A program made the position numbers and the translations under genes. The notes below the pieces were generated by a model, which was not told the origin of the DNA, did no database searches, and saw only the letters and a program-made list of their open reading frames with translations. A DNA stretch of 26,895 nt. Source: an uncultured Clostridium sp. GTDB lineage: Bacteria; Bacillota; Clostridia; TANB77; CAG-508. Of the stretch, positions 1 through 7,840 are shown in pieces. Within the stretch, counting starts at the first letter, position 1, and each line of letters starts with the position of its first letter. The stretch lies in contig USCV01000018.1 in assembly GCA_900553225.1 (NCBI GenBank), positions 1 through 26,895 on the forward strand, given 5' to 3'.

Positions 1-20
1 GACGTGTGCTCTTCCGATCT
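1..20 (+). other. Illumina TruSeq adapter remnant
   Basis: The first 20 bases, GACGTGTGCTCTTCCGATCT, are the 3' end of the standard TruSeq Read 2/index adapter. The GC content changes abruptly to almost pure AT right after it. This is library contamination left at a contig end and is not genomic. Confidence 0.97.
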
Positions 21-208
21 AAATAAAAAATTTAATTTAAAATATTTTATTAATATTAATATTTGAAATTTAATTATAAAATATTCATTTGGAAATCGTA
101 TAAAATTTAATTTATATGATAATAATGAAAAATAAGGATATTAAAAAAATTCAAAATATACATTTTAATATATAAATTAAATTTAAAGTTAAAAATAAAA
201 AGGAGGAA
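21..208. other. AT-rich non-coding stretch at the contig edge
   Basis: This stretch is almost entirely A and T, with only a few G and C residues. I see no credible gene, RNA or clear promoter in it. It contains many short A/T palindromes, as expected by chance at this composition, and it ends in the AGGAGG at 201-206 ahead of the small ORF. Confidence 0.5.
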
Positions 209-415
209 GTGTTAGTAATTATATTAACACATAATAAAATGAAAAAAGATAAGATTGATAAATTTAAAAATGAATTTGGACAAATGGATGATACAACAAA
301 ATATGGTGAATTTGTATCATCATATTTTGCATGGGTTCCATTAGCTAAACAAAAAGAAAGAGCAAAAGATATGGAAAATATAACAAAAGATAGAAATGGT
401 AAAAAATTCAAATAA
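209..415 (+). CDS. Small basic hypothetical protein (about 59-68 aa)
   Basis: I do not recognise this protein. It is Lys-rich and soluble-looking, with a central hydrophobic or aromatic patch (SSYFAWVPLAK) and a charged C-terminus ending KDRNGKKFK. Composition and codon use match the neighbouring real genes. A good Shine-Dalgarno (AGGAGG, 201-206) precedes it, but the start is unclear: GTG at 209 lies only 2 nt from it, the ATG at 239 is too far, and a non-canonical ATT at 218 would have ideal spacing. It stands alone, about 190 bp upstream of the ctsR operon on the same strand. It could also be a fragment of a longer gene or a chance ORF. Confidence 0.45.
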   Translation: MLVIILTHNKMKKDKIDKFKNEFGQMDDTTKYGEFVSSYFAWVPLAKQKERAKDMENITKDRNGKKFK

Positions 416-531
416 CATAGTTAATATATATAATACAAAGAAAAACTAAGAAAAAAAGAGATAATACAATACAAATGTTAAATATACAATGAGTTTAACA
501 AAATATAAAATTAAATAGTTATATTTCAAAT

Positions 532-559
532 TTGAAAAAAATAAAAATGATAGTATAAT
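532..559 (+). promoter_or_regulatory. Sigma-A promoter of the ctsR operon
   Basis: TTGAAA (532-537) and TATAAT (554-559) are separated by 16 bp. Transcription should start near 566, so the CtsR box overlaps the initiation region and a bound repressor would block initiation. Confidence 0.75.
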
Positions 560-568
560 AAAAACTAA

Positions 569-592
569 GGTCAAAGAAAGTCAAAGTCAAGG
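569..592 (+). promoter_or_regulatory. CtsR operator (heptad direct repeat)
   Basis: GGTCAAA (569-575), GAA spacer, AGTCAAA (579-585) fits the CtsR consensus RGTCAAA-NAN-RGTCAAA exactly. A third partial copy (GTCAAGG, 586-592) runs into the ribosome binding site. The site lies between the -10 and the ctsR start codon, so CtsR should repress its own operon and release it on heat or protein stress. Confidence 0.93.
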
Positions 593-603
593 AGATGATA
601 TGT

Positions 604-1056
604 ATGAGGATATCTGATACAATAGAAGAATTTATAAAAGAATTGTTTAATGATGATGATGAATATATAGAAATACAAAGAAATGATTTAGCGGAATATT
701 TTAATTGTGTGCCATCTCAAATAAATTATGTAATAGCAACCAGATTTAAACCTTCACAAGGGTATTATGTTGAAAGTAAAAGAGGTGGAGGCGGTCATAT
801 TAGAATAAAAAAAATTAATATGGAAAAAAACAATTACCTTATGCATATTATAACTAGTCTAGACGATAAAATTACATCACAGGAAGTAGATATATTCCTT
901 AGCAATTTTTTATCTTATAATATTCTTTCAGAAAAAGAAGCAAAATTAATAAAGGTTGCAACGAGTGACAACGTTTTATCTGTAGCACATGAATATAAAG
1001 ATAAATTAAGAGCTAATATTTTGAAAAATATGTTGTTAAATTTAGTAGAAGATTGA
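604..1056 (+). CDS. ctsR: Transcriptional repressor CtsR of class III stress genes
   Basis: CtsR is a dimeric winged-helix repressor of clp and other protein-quality genes. The N-terminal half carries the typical DNA-binding signature (RNDLAEYF.CVPSQINYV, then TRFKPSQGY.VESKRGGGGHIRI, with the glycine-rich wing tip that acts as thermosensor). The C-terminal half is the dimerisation and McsB-responsive region. I place the start at ATG 604 (MRISDTIEEF, 150 aa), with AAGGAG at 589-594 giving 9-nt spacing. The upstream in-frame ATG at 595 touches the Shine-Dalgarno. It is the first gene of an operon with mcsA, mcsB and clpC and has a consensus operator in its own leader, so it is autoregulated. 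It ends in TGA. Confidence 0.97.
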   Translation: MRISDTIEEFIKELFNDDDEYIEIQRNDLAEYFNCVPSQINYVIATRFKPSQGYYVESKRGGGGHIRIKKINMEKNNYLMHIITSLDDKITSQEVDIFLSNFLSYNILSEKEAKLIKVATSDNVLSVAHEYKDKLRANILKNMLLNLVED

Positions 1057-1071
1057 AGGAGTGTGATTTTT

Positions 1072-1605
1072 ATGTTATGTGAAAATTGTGGAAAGCATGA
1101 AGCAAATGTAAAATATACCCAAATTATAAATGGTGTAAAAAAAGAAATGTTGCTTTGTGAAGAATGTGCAAAAGAAAAAGGAATTAATAATATTGATTTT
1201 AATATGCCAATTAATTTTTCAAGTTTTTTAAGTGATATTTTTGATGAATACAATGATACAAACTTTTTACCTCAATTTACAAATAGTAACTTAAAGTGTA
1301 AAAAATGTGGATTAACATACGATGAATTTATTAATACAGGTAAGTTTGGATGTGATAATTGTTACAATACTTTTTCTGATAAAATAGATTATTTAGTAAA
1401 AAACTTACATGGCTCTACAAGACATATAGGAAGAAAATCAAAATACCTTAAAGAAAATGAAACTGAGCCAGTAAAAGAAGAAGTGCTTCCAAAAGAAGAA
1501 AATGAAATTGACAAAAAGAAAAAAGAACTAAAAGAGGCAATTAAAGAAGAAAGATACGAAGATGCTGCAAAACTAAGAGATGAAATTAAAAAGTTAGAAG
1601 AATAG
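1072..1605 (+). CDS. mcsA: McsA, zinc-binding activator of McsB arginine kinase
   Basis: McsA stimulates the protein arginine kinase McsB and modulates CtsR. The N-terminal part has paired CxxC zinc-binding motifs (CENC, CEEC, then CKKC and CDNC). The C-terminus has a UVR-type helical hairpin (KKKELKEAIKEERYEDAAKLRDEIKKLE), as in UvrB/UvrC and ClpC. ATG 1072 (177 aa) is preferred over GTG 1063 because AAGGAG (1056-1061) is then 10 nt upstream. It starts 15 nt after the ctsR stop and mcsB starts 15 nt after its own stop, so the genes are co-transcribed. Length is normal for the family. Confidence 0.95.
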   Translation: MLCENCGKHEANVKYTQIINGVKKEMLLCEECAKEKGINNIDFNMPINFSSFLSDIFDEYNDTNFLPQFTNSNLKCKKCGLTYDEFINTGKFGCDNCYNTFSDKIDYLVKNLHGSTRHIGRKSKYLKENETEPVKEEVLPKEENEIDKKKKELKEAIKEERYEDAAKLRDEIKKLEE

Positions 1606-1620
1606 GAGAGGTGATAACTT

Positions 1621-2640
1621 ATGGCAAATTGGTATTTACAAAATGGTAAAGAATCTGATGTTGTAATTAGTTCTAGAGTAAGACTTGCAAGGAATTTAAA
1701 AGAATTTAGATTTCCAAATAAATATTCTAAAGAAGAAAGTGCAGAAATTCTTAATAAGATAAAAGAAATTACGCCTAGTTTAGGGTATGGTCTTAAATTT
1801 ATAAATTTAAAAGATATTGATGATATTACAAAAATTGGTTTAATAGAAAAACATTTAATAAGTCCAGATTTTGCAATGTCAAAAAAGGAAAACACAGCAA
1901 TACTTATTAATGAAGATGAAAATATATGTTTTATGATTAATGAAGAAGATCATATACGTATGCAAGTATTTAGTGCTGGATTTGATATTCAAAGTTTAAT
2001 GAATTTAGCAATTGAAATAGATGAGAAATTAGGTGAACTTGTAAATTATGCATTTAGCCCAAATTATGGATATTTAACATCATGCCCTACAAACCTTGGT
2101 ACAGGTGCAAGAGTGTCTGTAATGGTACATTTACCAGCACTTACTTTAACAGGAAACATTTCTAAGGTTCTACAAGTTGTTAATAATTTTGGAATGAATA
2201 TAAGAGGAATTTATGGAGAAGGAACGGGTAGCCAAGGGAATATTTATCAAATTTTTAATAATCAATCTTTAGGAATTACGGAACAAGAAATTATTAAAAA
2301 TGTAAAAGCAATTACAGAAAAAGTAATTGAGCAAGAAAGACTTGCAAGAAAATATTTAACTAAAAATCCAATAGAATTAGAAGATAGAGTATACCGTTCA
2401 TTTGGAATAATTTCTAATGCTAAAAAAATATCAGCCGAAGAATGCAGAAAATTATTATCAGATGTAAAACTTGGTACAGATTTAGGTATTATAAAAGAAC
2501 TTGAGGATTTTAAAGTAAATAAATTATTACTATATACAAAACCAGGAAATATGCAAAAATATTTTAACAAACAATTAAACACTTATGAAAGAGATATAAA
2601 AAGAGCAGAGGTTATAAAACAAATTATAAATGAAAAATAA
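1621..2640 (+). CDS. mcsB: McsB protein arginine kinase
   Basis: McsB phosphorylates arginines on misfolded proteins and on CtsR, marking them for ClpC-ClpP. It belongs to the phosphagen-kinase fold: the nucleotide-binding signature VVISSRVRLARNL lies near the N-terminus, followed by the conserved INEEDHIRMQ region, SCPTNLGTGARVSVMVHLP and GEGTGSQGNIYQIFN. At 339 aa it is slightly shorter than the usual 350-360 but complete. Start ATG 1621 follows GGAGAGG. The clpC ribosome binding site begins directly after the stop codon, so the two are tightly coupled. Confidence 0.96.
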   Translation: MANWYLQNGKESDVVISSRVRLARNLKEFRFPNKYSKEESAEILNKIKEITPSLGYGLKFINLKDIDDITKIGLIEKHLISPDFAMSKKENTAILINEDENICFMINEEDHIRMQVFSAGFDIQSLMNLAIEIDEKLGELVNYAFSPNYGYLTSCPTNLGTGARVSVMVHLPALTLTGNISKVLQVVNNFGMNIRGIYGEGTGSQGNIYQIFNNQSLGITEQEIIKNVKAITEKVIEQERLARKYLTKNPIELEDRVYRSFGIISNAKKISAEECRKLLSDVKLGTDLGIIKELEDFKVNKLLLYTKPGNMQKYFNKQLNTYERDIKRAEVIKQIINEK

Positions 2641-2653
2641 AGGAGGGGATTTT

Positions 2654-5107
2654 ATGACATATAAATTTACAAATAGAGCAGAAAAAGCAATTGAAATTGC
2701 AAGTGATATTGCAAATGAATTTGGTCACAACTATATTGGAACAGAACATTTATTATATGGACTTTCTAAAGAAGGAACTGGTGTTGCAAGCAAAGTTTTA
2801 GAAAATCAAGACATTTCACCAGAGAAAATAGAAGCCGAAATTGAAGAATTAATAGGTAGCGTTCCAGTAGATGGTAAAAATTCAGCTATAGGTTTTACAC
2901 CAAGAACTAAAAGAGTTATTGAAAATGCTTTTCGTGAAGCTAGAAAACTTGGTTCAGAATATATTGGAACAGAACATTTATTAATAGGAATTATGCTAGA
3001 GGGAGATAGCATTGCAGTTAGAATTATGATGGATTTAAATGTTAATCCACAAAAATTATATAATGAAATTGTAAAGATAATAAATGAAGATGAGCAATCT
3101 GGAGATGTAAAACAAAACGATAAAAAAGGATTCGGAAGTTATAATTCAACAAATACTTTAAATCAATTTGGAACAGACTTAACTAAACAAGCAAGAGAAG
3201 GAAAACTTGATCCTGTAATTGGTAGAAATGATGAAATAGAAAGAGTAATTCAAATTTTATCAAGAAGAACTAAAAACAATCCATGTTTAATTGGAGAACC
3301 AGGTGTAGGAAAAACAGCAGTAGTTGAAGGATTAGCAGAAAAAATTGTGCAAGAAGATGTTCCAGAAATGTTAAAAAATAAAAGAGTTGTTAGTATGGAC
3401 ATTTCAAGTATGGTTGCAGGTGCTAAATATAGAGGCGACTTTGAAGAAAGAATAAAAAAATCATTAAATGAAGTAAAAAAGGCAGGAGATGTTATTTTAT
3501 TTATAGATGAAATTCATACTATTGTTGGTGCTGGTTCTGCAGAAGGTGCTGTTGACGCAGCCAATATTTTAAAACCACTTTTAGCAAGAGGAGAGATACA
3601 ATTAATTGGTGCAACAACACTAAATGAATATAGAAAATATATTGAAAAAGATGCTGCTTTAGAAAGAAGATTTAGTCCTGTAAATCTACAAGAACCTAGT
3701 AAAGAAGATACAATTAGAATTCTAGAAGGACTTAGAGATAAATATGAAGCACATCATAATGTAAAGATTACAGATGAGGCAATTGATGCAGCTGTTAACT
3801 TGTCAGTAAGATATATTAATGATAGATTTTTGCCAGATAAAGCAATAGATTTAATTGATGAAGCTTCATCTAGAGTAAAAATGAGAACATATACAAGACC
3901 TGAAAACTTAAAGGAATTAGAAGAAAAAATTACTGAATATGAAAAGGAAAAAGATGAGGCAATTAGAGTTCAAGATTTTGAAAAGGCAGCTAAATTAAGA
4001 GATAAAGAAAAAGAAGCAAAAGAAAAGCTAGAAAAAGACAAACAAAAATGGGAAAATAAAAATAATAGAAGTGTTACAACACTTACCAAAGAAGACATTG
4101 CAGAGGTTATTTCTAGTTGGACAAAAATTCCGGTAAAGAAAATAACACAAGATGAAAATGAAAAACTTAAAAACTTAGAAAGTGCACTTCATGAAAGAGT
4201 AATTGGTCAAAAAGAGGCGGTAGAAGCAGTAGCAAAAGCAATAAGAAGAGGAAGGGTAGGACTAAAGGATCCGAATAGACCAATTGGTTCATTTCTATTT
4301 TTAGGACCAACAGGTGTAGGTAAAACAGAGCTATCTAAAGCACTTGCAGAAAATTTATTTGGAAATGAAGATGCTATGATCAGAGTTGATATGTCTGAAT
4401 ATATGGAATCACATTCTGTGTCTAAATTAATTGGTTCACCTCCAGGATATGTTGGTTTTGACGAAGGCGGACAATTAACAGAAAAAATAAGAAGAAAACC
4501 ATATGCTGTTATTTTATTTGATGAAATTGAAAAAGCACATCCAGATGTAATGAATATGTTACTTCAAATTCTAGAAGATGGTAGATTAACAGACAGTCAA
4601 GGAAGAACTGTTAATTTTAAAAATACAGTTATTATAATGACTTCGAATGTTGGCGCAAGAGCAATTACAGATAAAAAAATGCTTGGATTTACAGAAGCAA
4701 AAAGTGACAAAGAAGCAGCCGATAAAGAATATGAAAATGTTAAAAAAGAAGTTTTAACAGAATTAAAAAAGGAATTCAGACCAGAGTTTATTAACCGTAT
4801 TGATGAGATAATTGTATTTCATAAACTTGTTGATGAGGAAATAAAACAAATTATAGATATAATGCTAAAACAAGTACAAAAAAGATTAAATGAGCAAAAT
4901 ATGAAAATAGAAATAGATGATTCTGTTAAAGAATTAATTTTAAAGAAAGGTATAGATACAAACTATGGCGCAAGACCTTTAAGACGTGCAATTCAGAGCA
5001 TGTTAGAAGATAGAATTGCAGAAGCAATTTTAGATGGAATTGTAAAACCAGGGGAAACTGTAAAAGCTGTTGCTAAAAATGATAAAATTGATATAATTGT
5101 AAAATAA
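2654..5107 (+). CDS. clpC: ClpC AAA+ unfoldase of the Clp protease
   Basis: ClpC unfolds substrates, including phosphoarginine-tagged ones, for ClpP. Domains in order: the double Clp-N repeat (two copies of the YIGTEHLL.G motif), AAA-1 with Walker A GEPGVGKTA and Walker B VILFIDEIHT, a middle domain with a UVR-like coiled coil (RVQDFEKAAKLRDKEKEAKEK), AAA-2 with Walker A GPTGVGKTE and Walker B VILFDEIEKAHPD, then the D2-small domain. ATG 2654 (817 aa) has AGGAGGGG at 2641-2648. The upstream ATG at 2630 lies inside mcsB and before the Shine-Dalgarno. It is the last gene of the CtsR-controlled operon. In Bacillus this operon continues into radA and disA; here those genes are 18 kb away. Confidence 0.98.
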   Translation: MTYKFTNRAEKAIEIASDIANEFGHNYIGTEHLLYGLSKEGTGVASKVLENQDISPEKIEAEIEELIGSVPVDGKNSAIGFTPRTKRVIENAFREARKLGSEYIGTEHLLIGIMLEGDSIAVRIMMDLNVNPQKLYNEIVKIINEDEQSGDVKQNDKKGFGSYNSTNTLNQFGTDLTKQAREGKLDPVIGRNDEIERVIQILSRRTKNNPCLIGEPGVGKTAVVEGLAEKIVQEDVPEMLKNKRVVSMDISSMVAGAKYRGDFEERIKKSLNEVKKAGDVILFIDEIHTIVGAGSAEGAVDAANILKPLLARGEIQLIGATTLNEYRKYIEKDAALERRFSPVNLQEPSKEDTIRILEGLRDKYEAHHNVKITDEAIDAAVNLSVRYINDRFLPDKAIDLIDEASSRVKMRTYTRPENLKELEEKITEYEKEKDEAIRVQDFEKAAKLRDKEKEAKEKLEKDKQKWENKNNRSVTTLTKEDIAEVISSWTKIPVKKITQDENEKLKNLESALHERVIGQKEAVEAVAKAIRRGRVGLKDPNRPIGSFLFLGPTGVGKTELSKALAENLFGNEDAMIRVDMSEYMESHSVSKLIGSPPGYVGFDEGGQLTEKIRRKPYAVILFDEIEKAHPDVMNMLLQILEDGRLTDSQGRTVNFKNTVIIMTSNVGARAITDKKMLGFTEAKSDKEAADKEYENVKKEVLTELKKEFRPEFINRIDEIIVFHKLVDEEIKQIIDIMLKQVQKRLNEQNMKIEIDDSVKELILKKGIDTNYGARPLRRAIQSMLEDRIAEAILDGIVKPGETVKAVAKNDKIDIIVK

Positions 5108-5114
5108 TGAAAGC

Positions 5115-5178
5115 GATAGAAAACACAAATTAAAAGAGGCTATTAAAAAGTGGCCTCTTTTAATTTGTGCTTTCTATC
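5115..5178. terminator. Long-stem bidirectional terminator between clpC and the CDF transporter
   Basis: Arms 5115-5140 and 5153-5178 pair over 26 bp with a single mismatch, around a 12-nt loop. The A-rich and T-rich stem ends serve both strands. The right arm covers the last codons and the stop of the convergent minus-strand gene. Confidence 0.9.
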
Positions 5179-6032
5179 AATGGATGTACATGTATAATTG
5201 CTTTATAAATTTTATCTAATTTATTTATATCATTTTCCAAGTCGTCAGCTAATTTATGGCTTTTATATGTTGTCATATTTCCATCAACATATATTGTAAG
5301 AACAACAACATACTGATATCCAACAGGAGCACTAGAAATAGTGTCAACTTTTTTTATATCCTTATAAGCATGAGCTAGATCCAGAATTAAGTCATTAGTT
5401 TTACTGTCTAATGATATGTCCATTAATACATTAAAACTATCAATAAAAATTTTAATTCCAGTATAACAAATCCATAATGATATTCCAATACCAACAATTC
5501 CATCAAACCAATAAATGTTTGCATAGCTAAGCAAAATTGAAGCCAATGTAAATGTTGTAACAATACAGTCATTGCGGTGGTCTTTCTTGTTTGCATCTAA
5601 TAAAATATTATCATATTTTTTTGATAAGGAATTAGTATATAAGTATAAACATAGTTTTACAACTATTGTAATTATACATACAGCAATTAAAAACCAAGAT
5701 GGAGTAAAGTGATTTTCATAAATCAAGGAACATATAGAGTCATAAAGCAATTTTAAAGAAACAAATATCATTGATATACTTATAAATAATGAAAAGATAT
5801 ATTCTGCTTTACCATGTCCAAAATTATGGTTTTCATCTCTAGGCTCACTAGCTATTTTATTTCCAATAAAGGTCATTAATGAAGCAAATATGTCACCAGC
5901 ACTATTTGCCGCATCTGCAATCATAGATTGACTATGACTTAGAAATCCAACAATTGATTTAATAATTAGTAAAAAAATATTGCCAATAATACCTAATATA
6001 CCGGCTTTTTTAGTTGTTTCATATCTATCCAT
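5160..6032 (-). CDS. Cation diffusion facilitator (CDF) family metal efflux transporter
   Basis: This is a 290-aa inner-membrane proton-coupled exporter of divalent metals (Zn, Mn, Fe, Co or Cd; the substrate cannot be told from sequence). The N-terminal half has about five to six hydrophobic segments. A metal-site motif ADAANSAGD sits where CDF proteins have the (H/S)D..xxD cluster, and the family-typical N(F)GHGKAEY loop follows after SEPRDENH. The soluble C-terminal domain (YKDIKKVDTISSAPVGYQYVVVLTIYVDGNMTTYKSHKLADDLEND..IHVHP) is the cytoplasmic ferredoxin-like metal-sensing domain. Start ATG has AAGGAG upstream on the minus strand. It is a single gene facing clpC, with its own promoter upstream. 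Confidence 0.93.
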   Translation of the reverse strand: MDRYETTKKAGILGIIGNIFLLIIKSIVGFLSHSQSMIADAANSAGDIFASLMTFIGNKIASEPRDENHNFGHGKAEYIFSLFISISMIFVSLKLLYDSICSLIYENHFTPSWFLIAVCIITIVVKLCLYLYTNSLSKKYDNILLDANKKDHRNDCIVTTFTLASILLSYANIYWFDGIVGIGISLWICYTGIKIFIDSFNVLMDISLDSKTNDLILDLAHAYKDIKKVDTISSAPVGYQYVVVLTIYVDGNMTTYKSHKLADDLENDINKLDKIYKAIIHVHPLIESTN

Positions 6033-6069
6033 AAGAATATCTCCTTTGAAATAATATTTATAAAGTATA

Positions 6070-6100
6070 ATTATATCACAAAAATATTAAAAAGTATCAA
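6070..6100 (-). promoter_or_regulatory. Possible promoter of the CDF transporter gene
   Basis: Reading the minus strand, an extended -10 TGATATAAT covers 6078-6070, with a weak -35 TTGATA at 6100-6095 (19-bp spacing). The extended -10 probably compensates. It is divergent from the promoter of the 6199 gene. Confidence 0.5.
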
Positions 6101-6117
6101 AAAATCTAAAATCAAAT

Positions 6118-6156
6118 ATTACAATTACATTACAAAAAGGTTGCAAAAATGTTACA
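6118..6156. promoter_or_regulatory. Phased ATTACA/GTTRCA direct-repeat array upstream of the 6199 gene
   Basis: Six-base units at 6118 (ATTACA), 6129 (ATTACA), 6140 (GTTGCA) and 6151 (GTTACA) lie exactly 11 bp apart, plus an off-phase ATTACA at 6124. Read on the minus strand they are TGTAAC-N5-TGCAAC-N5-TGTAAT-N5-TGTAAT, which resembles the WalR consensus TGTWAH-N5-TGTWAH. The array overlaps the -35 of the rightward promoter. Binding by an OmpR-family regulator is inference. Confidence 0.5.
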
Positions 6157-6169
6157 AAACTGGTATAAT
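6141..6169 (+). promoter_or_regulatory. Sigma-A promoter of the 6199 membrane-protein gene
   Basis: TTGCAA (6141-6146) and TATAAT (6164-6169) are separated by 17 bp, with an extended -10 (TGG just before TATAAT). Confidence 0.75.
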
Positions 6170-6198
6170 ATAACTATATTAAAAAGAAGGTGATTCTT

Positions 6199-6537
6199 AT
6201 GAATGTATTAGCGACAATAATATATATTTTAATTTTTATAATTGTAACACTTATTGCCTTTGCAGTTATGCAAATTAAACTTGCAGGAATGCATGTAAAA
6301 GACTTTTGGACTTTTATTGAAGCAAATGATATTTTAGATAGATTATATCGTTTATCTAAAATGTATGATAAAATGAATGCACAAGAACAAATTGTTTTTT
6401 TATCAGAAGCAGAAAAAGTTTTTAGTGCTTTTGAAAGGGTTCCAAACGAAGTTTGGGAAGAAGAATATTTAAAATATAAACAAGTTTTAGATACATATAA
6501 AAATATAAGAATGCTTAGATGGGCAGAAGCAAGATAA
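6199..6537 (+). CDS. Small single-pass membrane protein of unknown function
   Basis: I do not recognise this 112-aa protein. The first 25 residues form one strongly hydrophobic helix (VLATIIYILIFIIVTLIAFAVM), followed by a charged, helical, probably cytoplasmic domain with a Tyr/Leu-rich stretch (DILDRLYRLSKMYDKM) and an EVWEEEYLKYKQVLDTYKNIRMLRWAEAR tail. ATG 6199 follows a modest GAAGG with 8-nt spacing. It is monocistronic, with its own promoter and terminator. The phased repeats at its promoter are shared with sepF and rsmD, so a link to envelope or division control is possible but unproven. Confidence 0.8.
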   Translation: MNVLATIIYILIFIIVTLIAFAVMQIKLAGMHVKDFWTFIEANDILDRLYRLSKMYDKMNAQEQIVFLSEAEKVFSAFERVPNEVWEEEYLKYKQVLDTYKNIRMLRWAEAR

Positions 6538-6544
6538 ATTAATG

Positions 6545-6574
6545 AAAAGAGTAGTATATTTGCTATTCTTTTTT
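6545..6574 (+). terminator. Rho-independent terminator after the small membrane protein
   Basis: The 10-bp stem AAAAGAGTAG / CTATTCTTTT (6545-6554 with 6563-6572, one G-T pair) has an 8-nt loop and runs into a T tract. Confidence 0.8.
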
Positions 6575-6620
6575 ATTTATTATGAAAATAGAGATATTTA
6601 ATATATATAATGTACATTTT

Positions 6621-6671
6621 TTGCATAATATAGCATAGTTAAAAATATAATAATAATAATAATAATAATAA
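6621..6671 (+). promoter_or_regulatory. Possible promoter of the cysteine desulfurase gene, merging into a (TAA)8 tract
   Basis: A weak -35 TTGCAT (6621-6626) and TATAAT (6646-6651) have 19-bp spacing. The -10 overlaps the start of eight perfect TAA repeats (6648-6671), so the initially transcribed sequence would lie in or just after the repeat. The AAGAGAAGG ribosome binding site follows at 6682-6690. Confidence 0.45.
6648..6671 (+). repeat. (TAA)8 trinucleotide repeat
   Basis: Eight uninterrupted TAA units lie in the leader of the cysteine desulfurase gene, 27 nt before its ATG. Such tracts are prone to slippage. Confidence 0.95.
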
Positions 6672-6697
6672 ATTTAATTTAAAGAGAAGGTAATTTT

Positions 6698-7840
6698 ATG
6701 AGTTTTAGATATTTTGACCATGCTGCTACAACAGCAGTAAGTGAAGAAGTAATAAAAGAAATGATTCCATACTTTGGAATTGAATTTGGAAATGCATCAT
6801 CACTATATACAATTGGAAGAAGAGCCAAAAGAGCTCAAGAGGAATCAAGGCAAAAGGTTGCAAGAGCCATAAATTGCAATAAAAAAGAAATTTACTTTAC
6901 TTCTTGTGGTAGTGAAAGTGATAATCTTGCGGTAAAAGGAATTGCATATGCAAATAAAAATAGGGGAAATCACATTATTACAAGCAAAATTGAACATCCA
7001 GCAGTCTTAAACACATGCAAAAAACTTGAAACCCAGGGATTTGAAGTTACTTATTTAAATGTTGATGAAATGGGAGTTATTAATTTAGAAGAGCTAGAAA
7101 ATGCAATTACAGATAAAACAATTTTAATAACAATAATGTTTGCTAACAACGAAATTGGGACTATTGAACCAATTCAAGAAATAGGAAATATTGCAAAAAA
7201 ACATAATGTAATTTTTCATACTGATGCGGTTCAGGCTGTAGGAAATGTTAAGATAGATGTTGAAAAATTAAATATAGATTTATTATCAATGTCTGCACAT
7301 AAGTTTTATGGTCCAAAAGGTATGGGGGCTTTATATATAAAAGATGGAATTGAATTTGAAAAATTACAAGATGGAGGCCATCAAGAAAAAGATAAAAGGG
7401 CAGGTACAGAGAATGTCGCAGGAATAGTTGGACTTGGGAAAGCAATAGAACTTGTGTACAGGAATTTTGATGATTATAATGAGCATATAACAAAATTAAG
7501 AAATTATTTTATTAAAGAAGCAAAGGCAAGAATTCCAATGATAAAAATAAATGGACATATTACAAATAGACTTCCAGGAAATGCAAATATTTCATTTGCA
7601 GGAATTGAAGGAGAAGAATTATTATTAAAATTAGATGAAAAAGGAATTTGTGCTTCTAGTGGTTCTGCTTGCAGTTCAGGGCTTGATGAACCATCGCATG
7701 TTCTAATGGCAATTGGACTTTCAAAAGAACTTGCATATGGAACTTTAAGAATTACAATAGGAAAGGAAAATAGCAAAGATGACATAGATTATTTACTAGA
7801 AAATCTTGAAAAAATTGTTTCAAATTTAAGAAAAAAGTAA
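6698..7840 (+). CDS. Cysteine desulfurase (IscS/NifS type)
   Basis: This PLP enzyme releases sulfur from cysteine for Fe-S clusters and tRNA thiolation. At 380 aa it is full length for the family. Visible motifs: N-terminal FDHAATT, the PLP-binding region FHTDAVQAVG, the Schiff-base lysine in SAHKFYGPKG (about K202), and the catalytic loop SSGSACSSG with Cys near 325, the IscS-like short-loop form. It is alone here: no iscU, iscR or thiI/mnmA gene lies beside it, so its partners are elsewhere. The promoter region carries a (TAA)8 tract. A strong hairpin begins within its last codons. Confidence 0.95.
   Translation: MSFRYFDHAATTAVSEEVIKEMIPYFGIEFGNASSLYTIGRRAKRAQEESRQKVARAINCNKKEIYFTSCGSESDNLAVKGIAYANKNRGNHIITSKIEHPAVLNTCKKLETQGFEVTYLNVDEMGVINLEELENAITDKTILITIMFANNEIGTIEPIQEIGNIAKKHNVIFHTDAVQAVGNVKIDVEKLNIDLLSMSAHKFYGPKGMGALYIKDGIEFEKLQDGGHQEKDKRAGTENVAGIVGLGKAIELVYRNFDDYNEHITKLRNYFIKEAKARIPMIKINGHITNRLPGNANISFAGIEGEELLLKLDEKGICASSGSACSSGLDEPSHVLMAIGLSKELAYGTLRITIGKENSKDDIDYLLENLEKIVSNLRKK

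Noticed and set aside
151..411. Minus-strand hydrophobic ORF of 86 aa near the left edge
   Set aside because: It is antisense to the small ORF with a Shine-Dalgarno. Its hydrophobic composition is what the complement of Lys/Asn-rich codons gives. The same applies to the other antisense ORFs in mcsA, mutL, the beta-CASP gene and disA.
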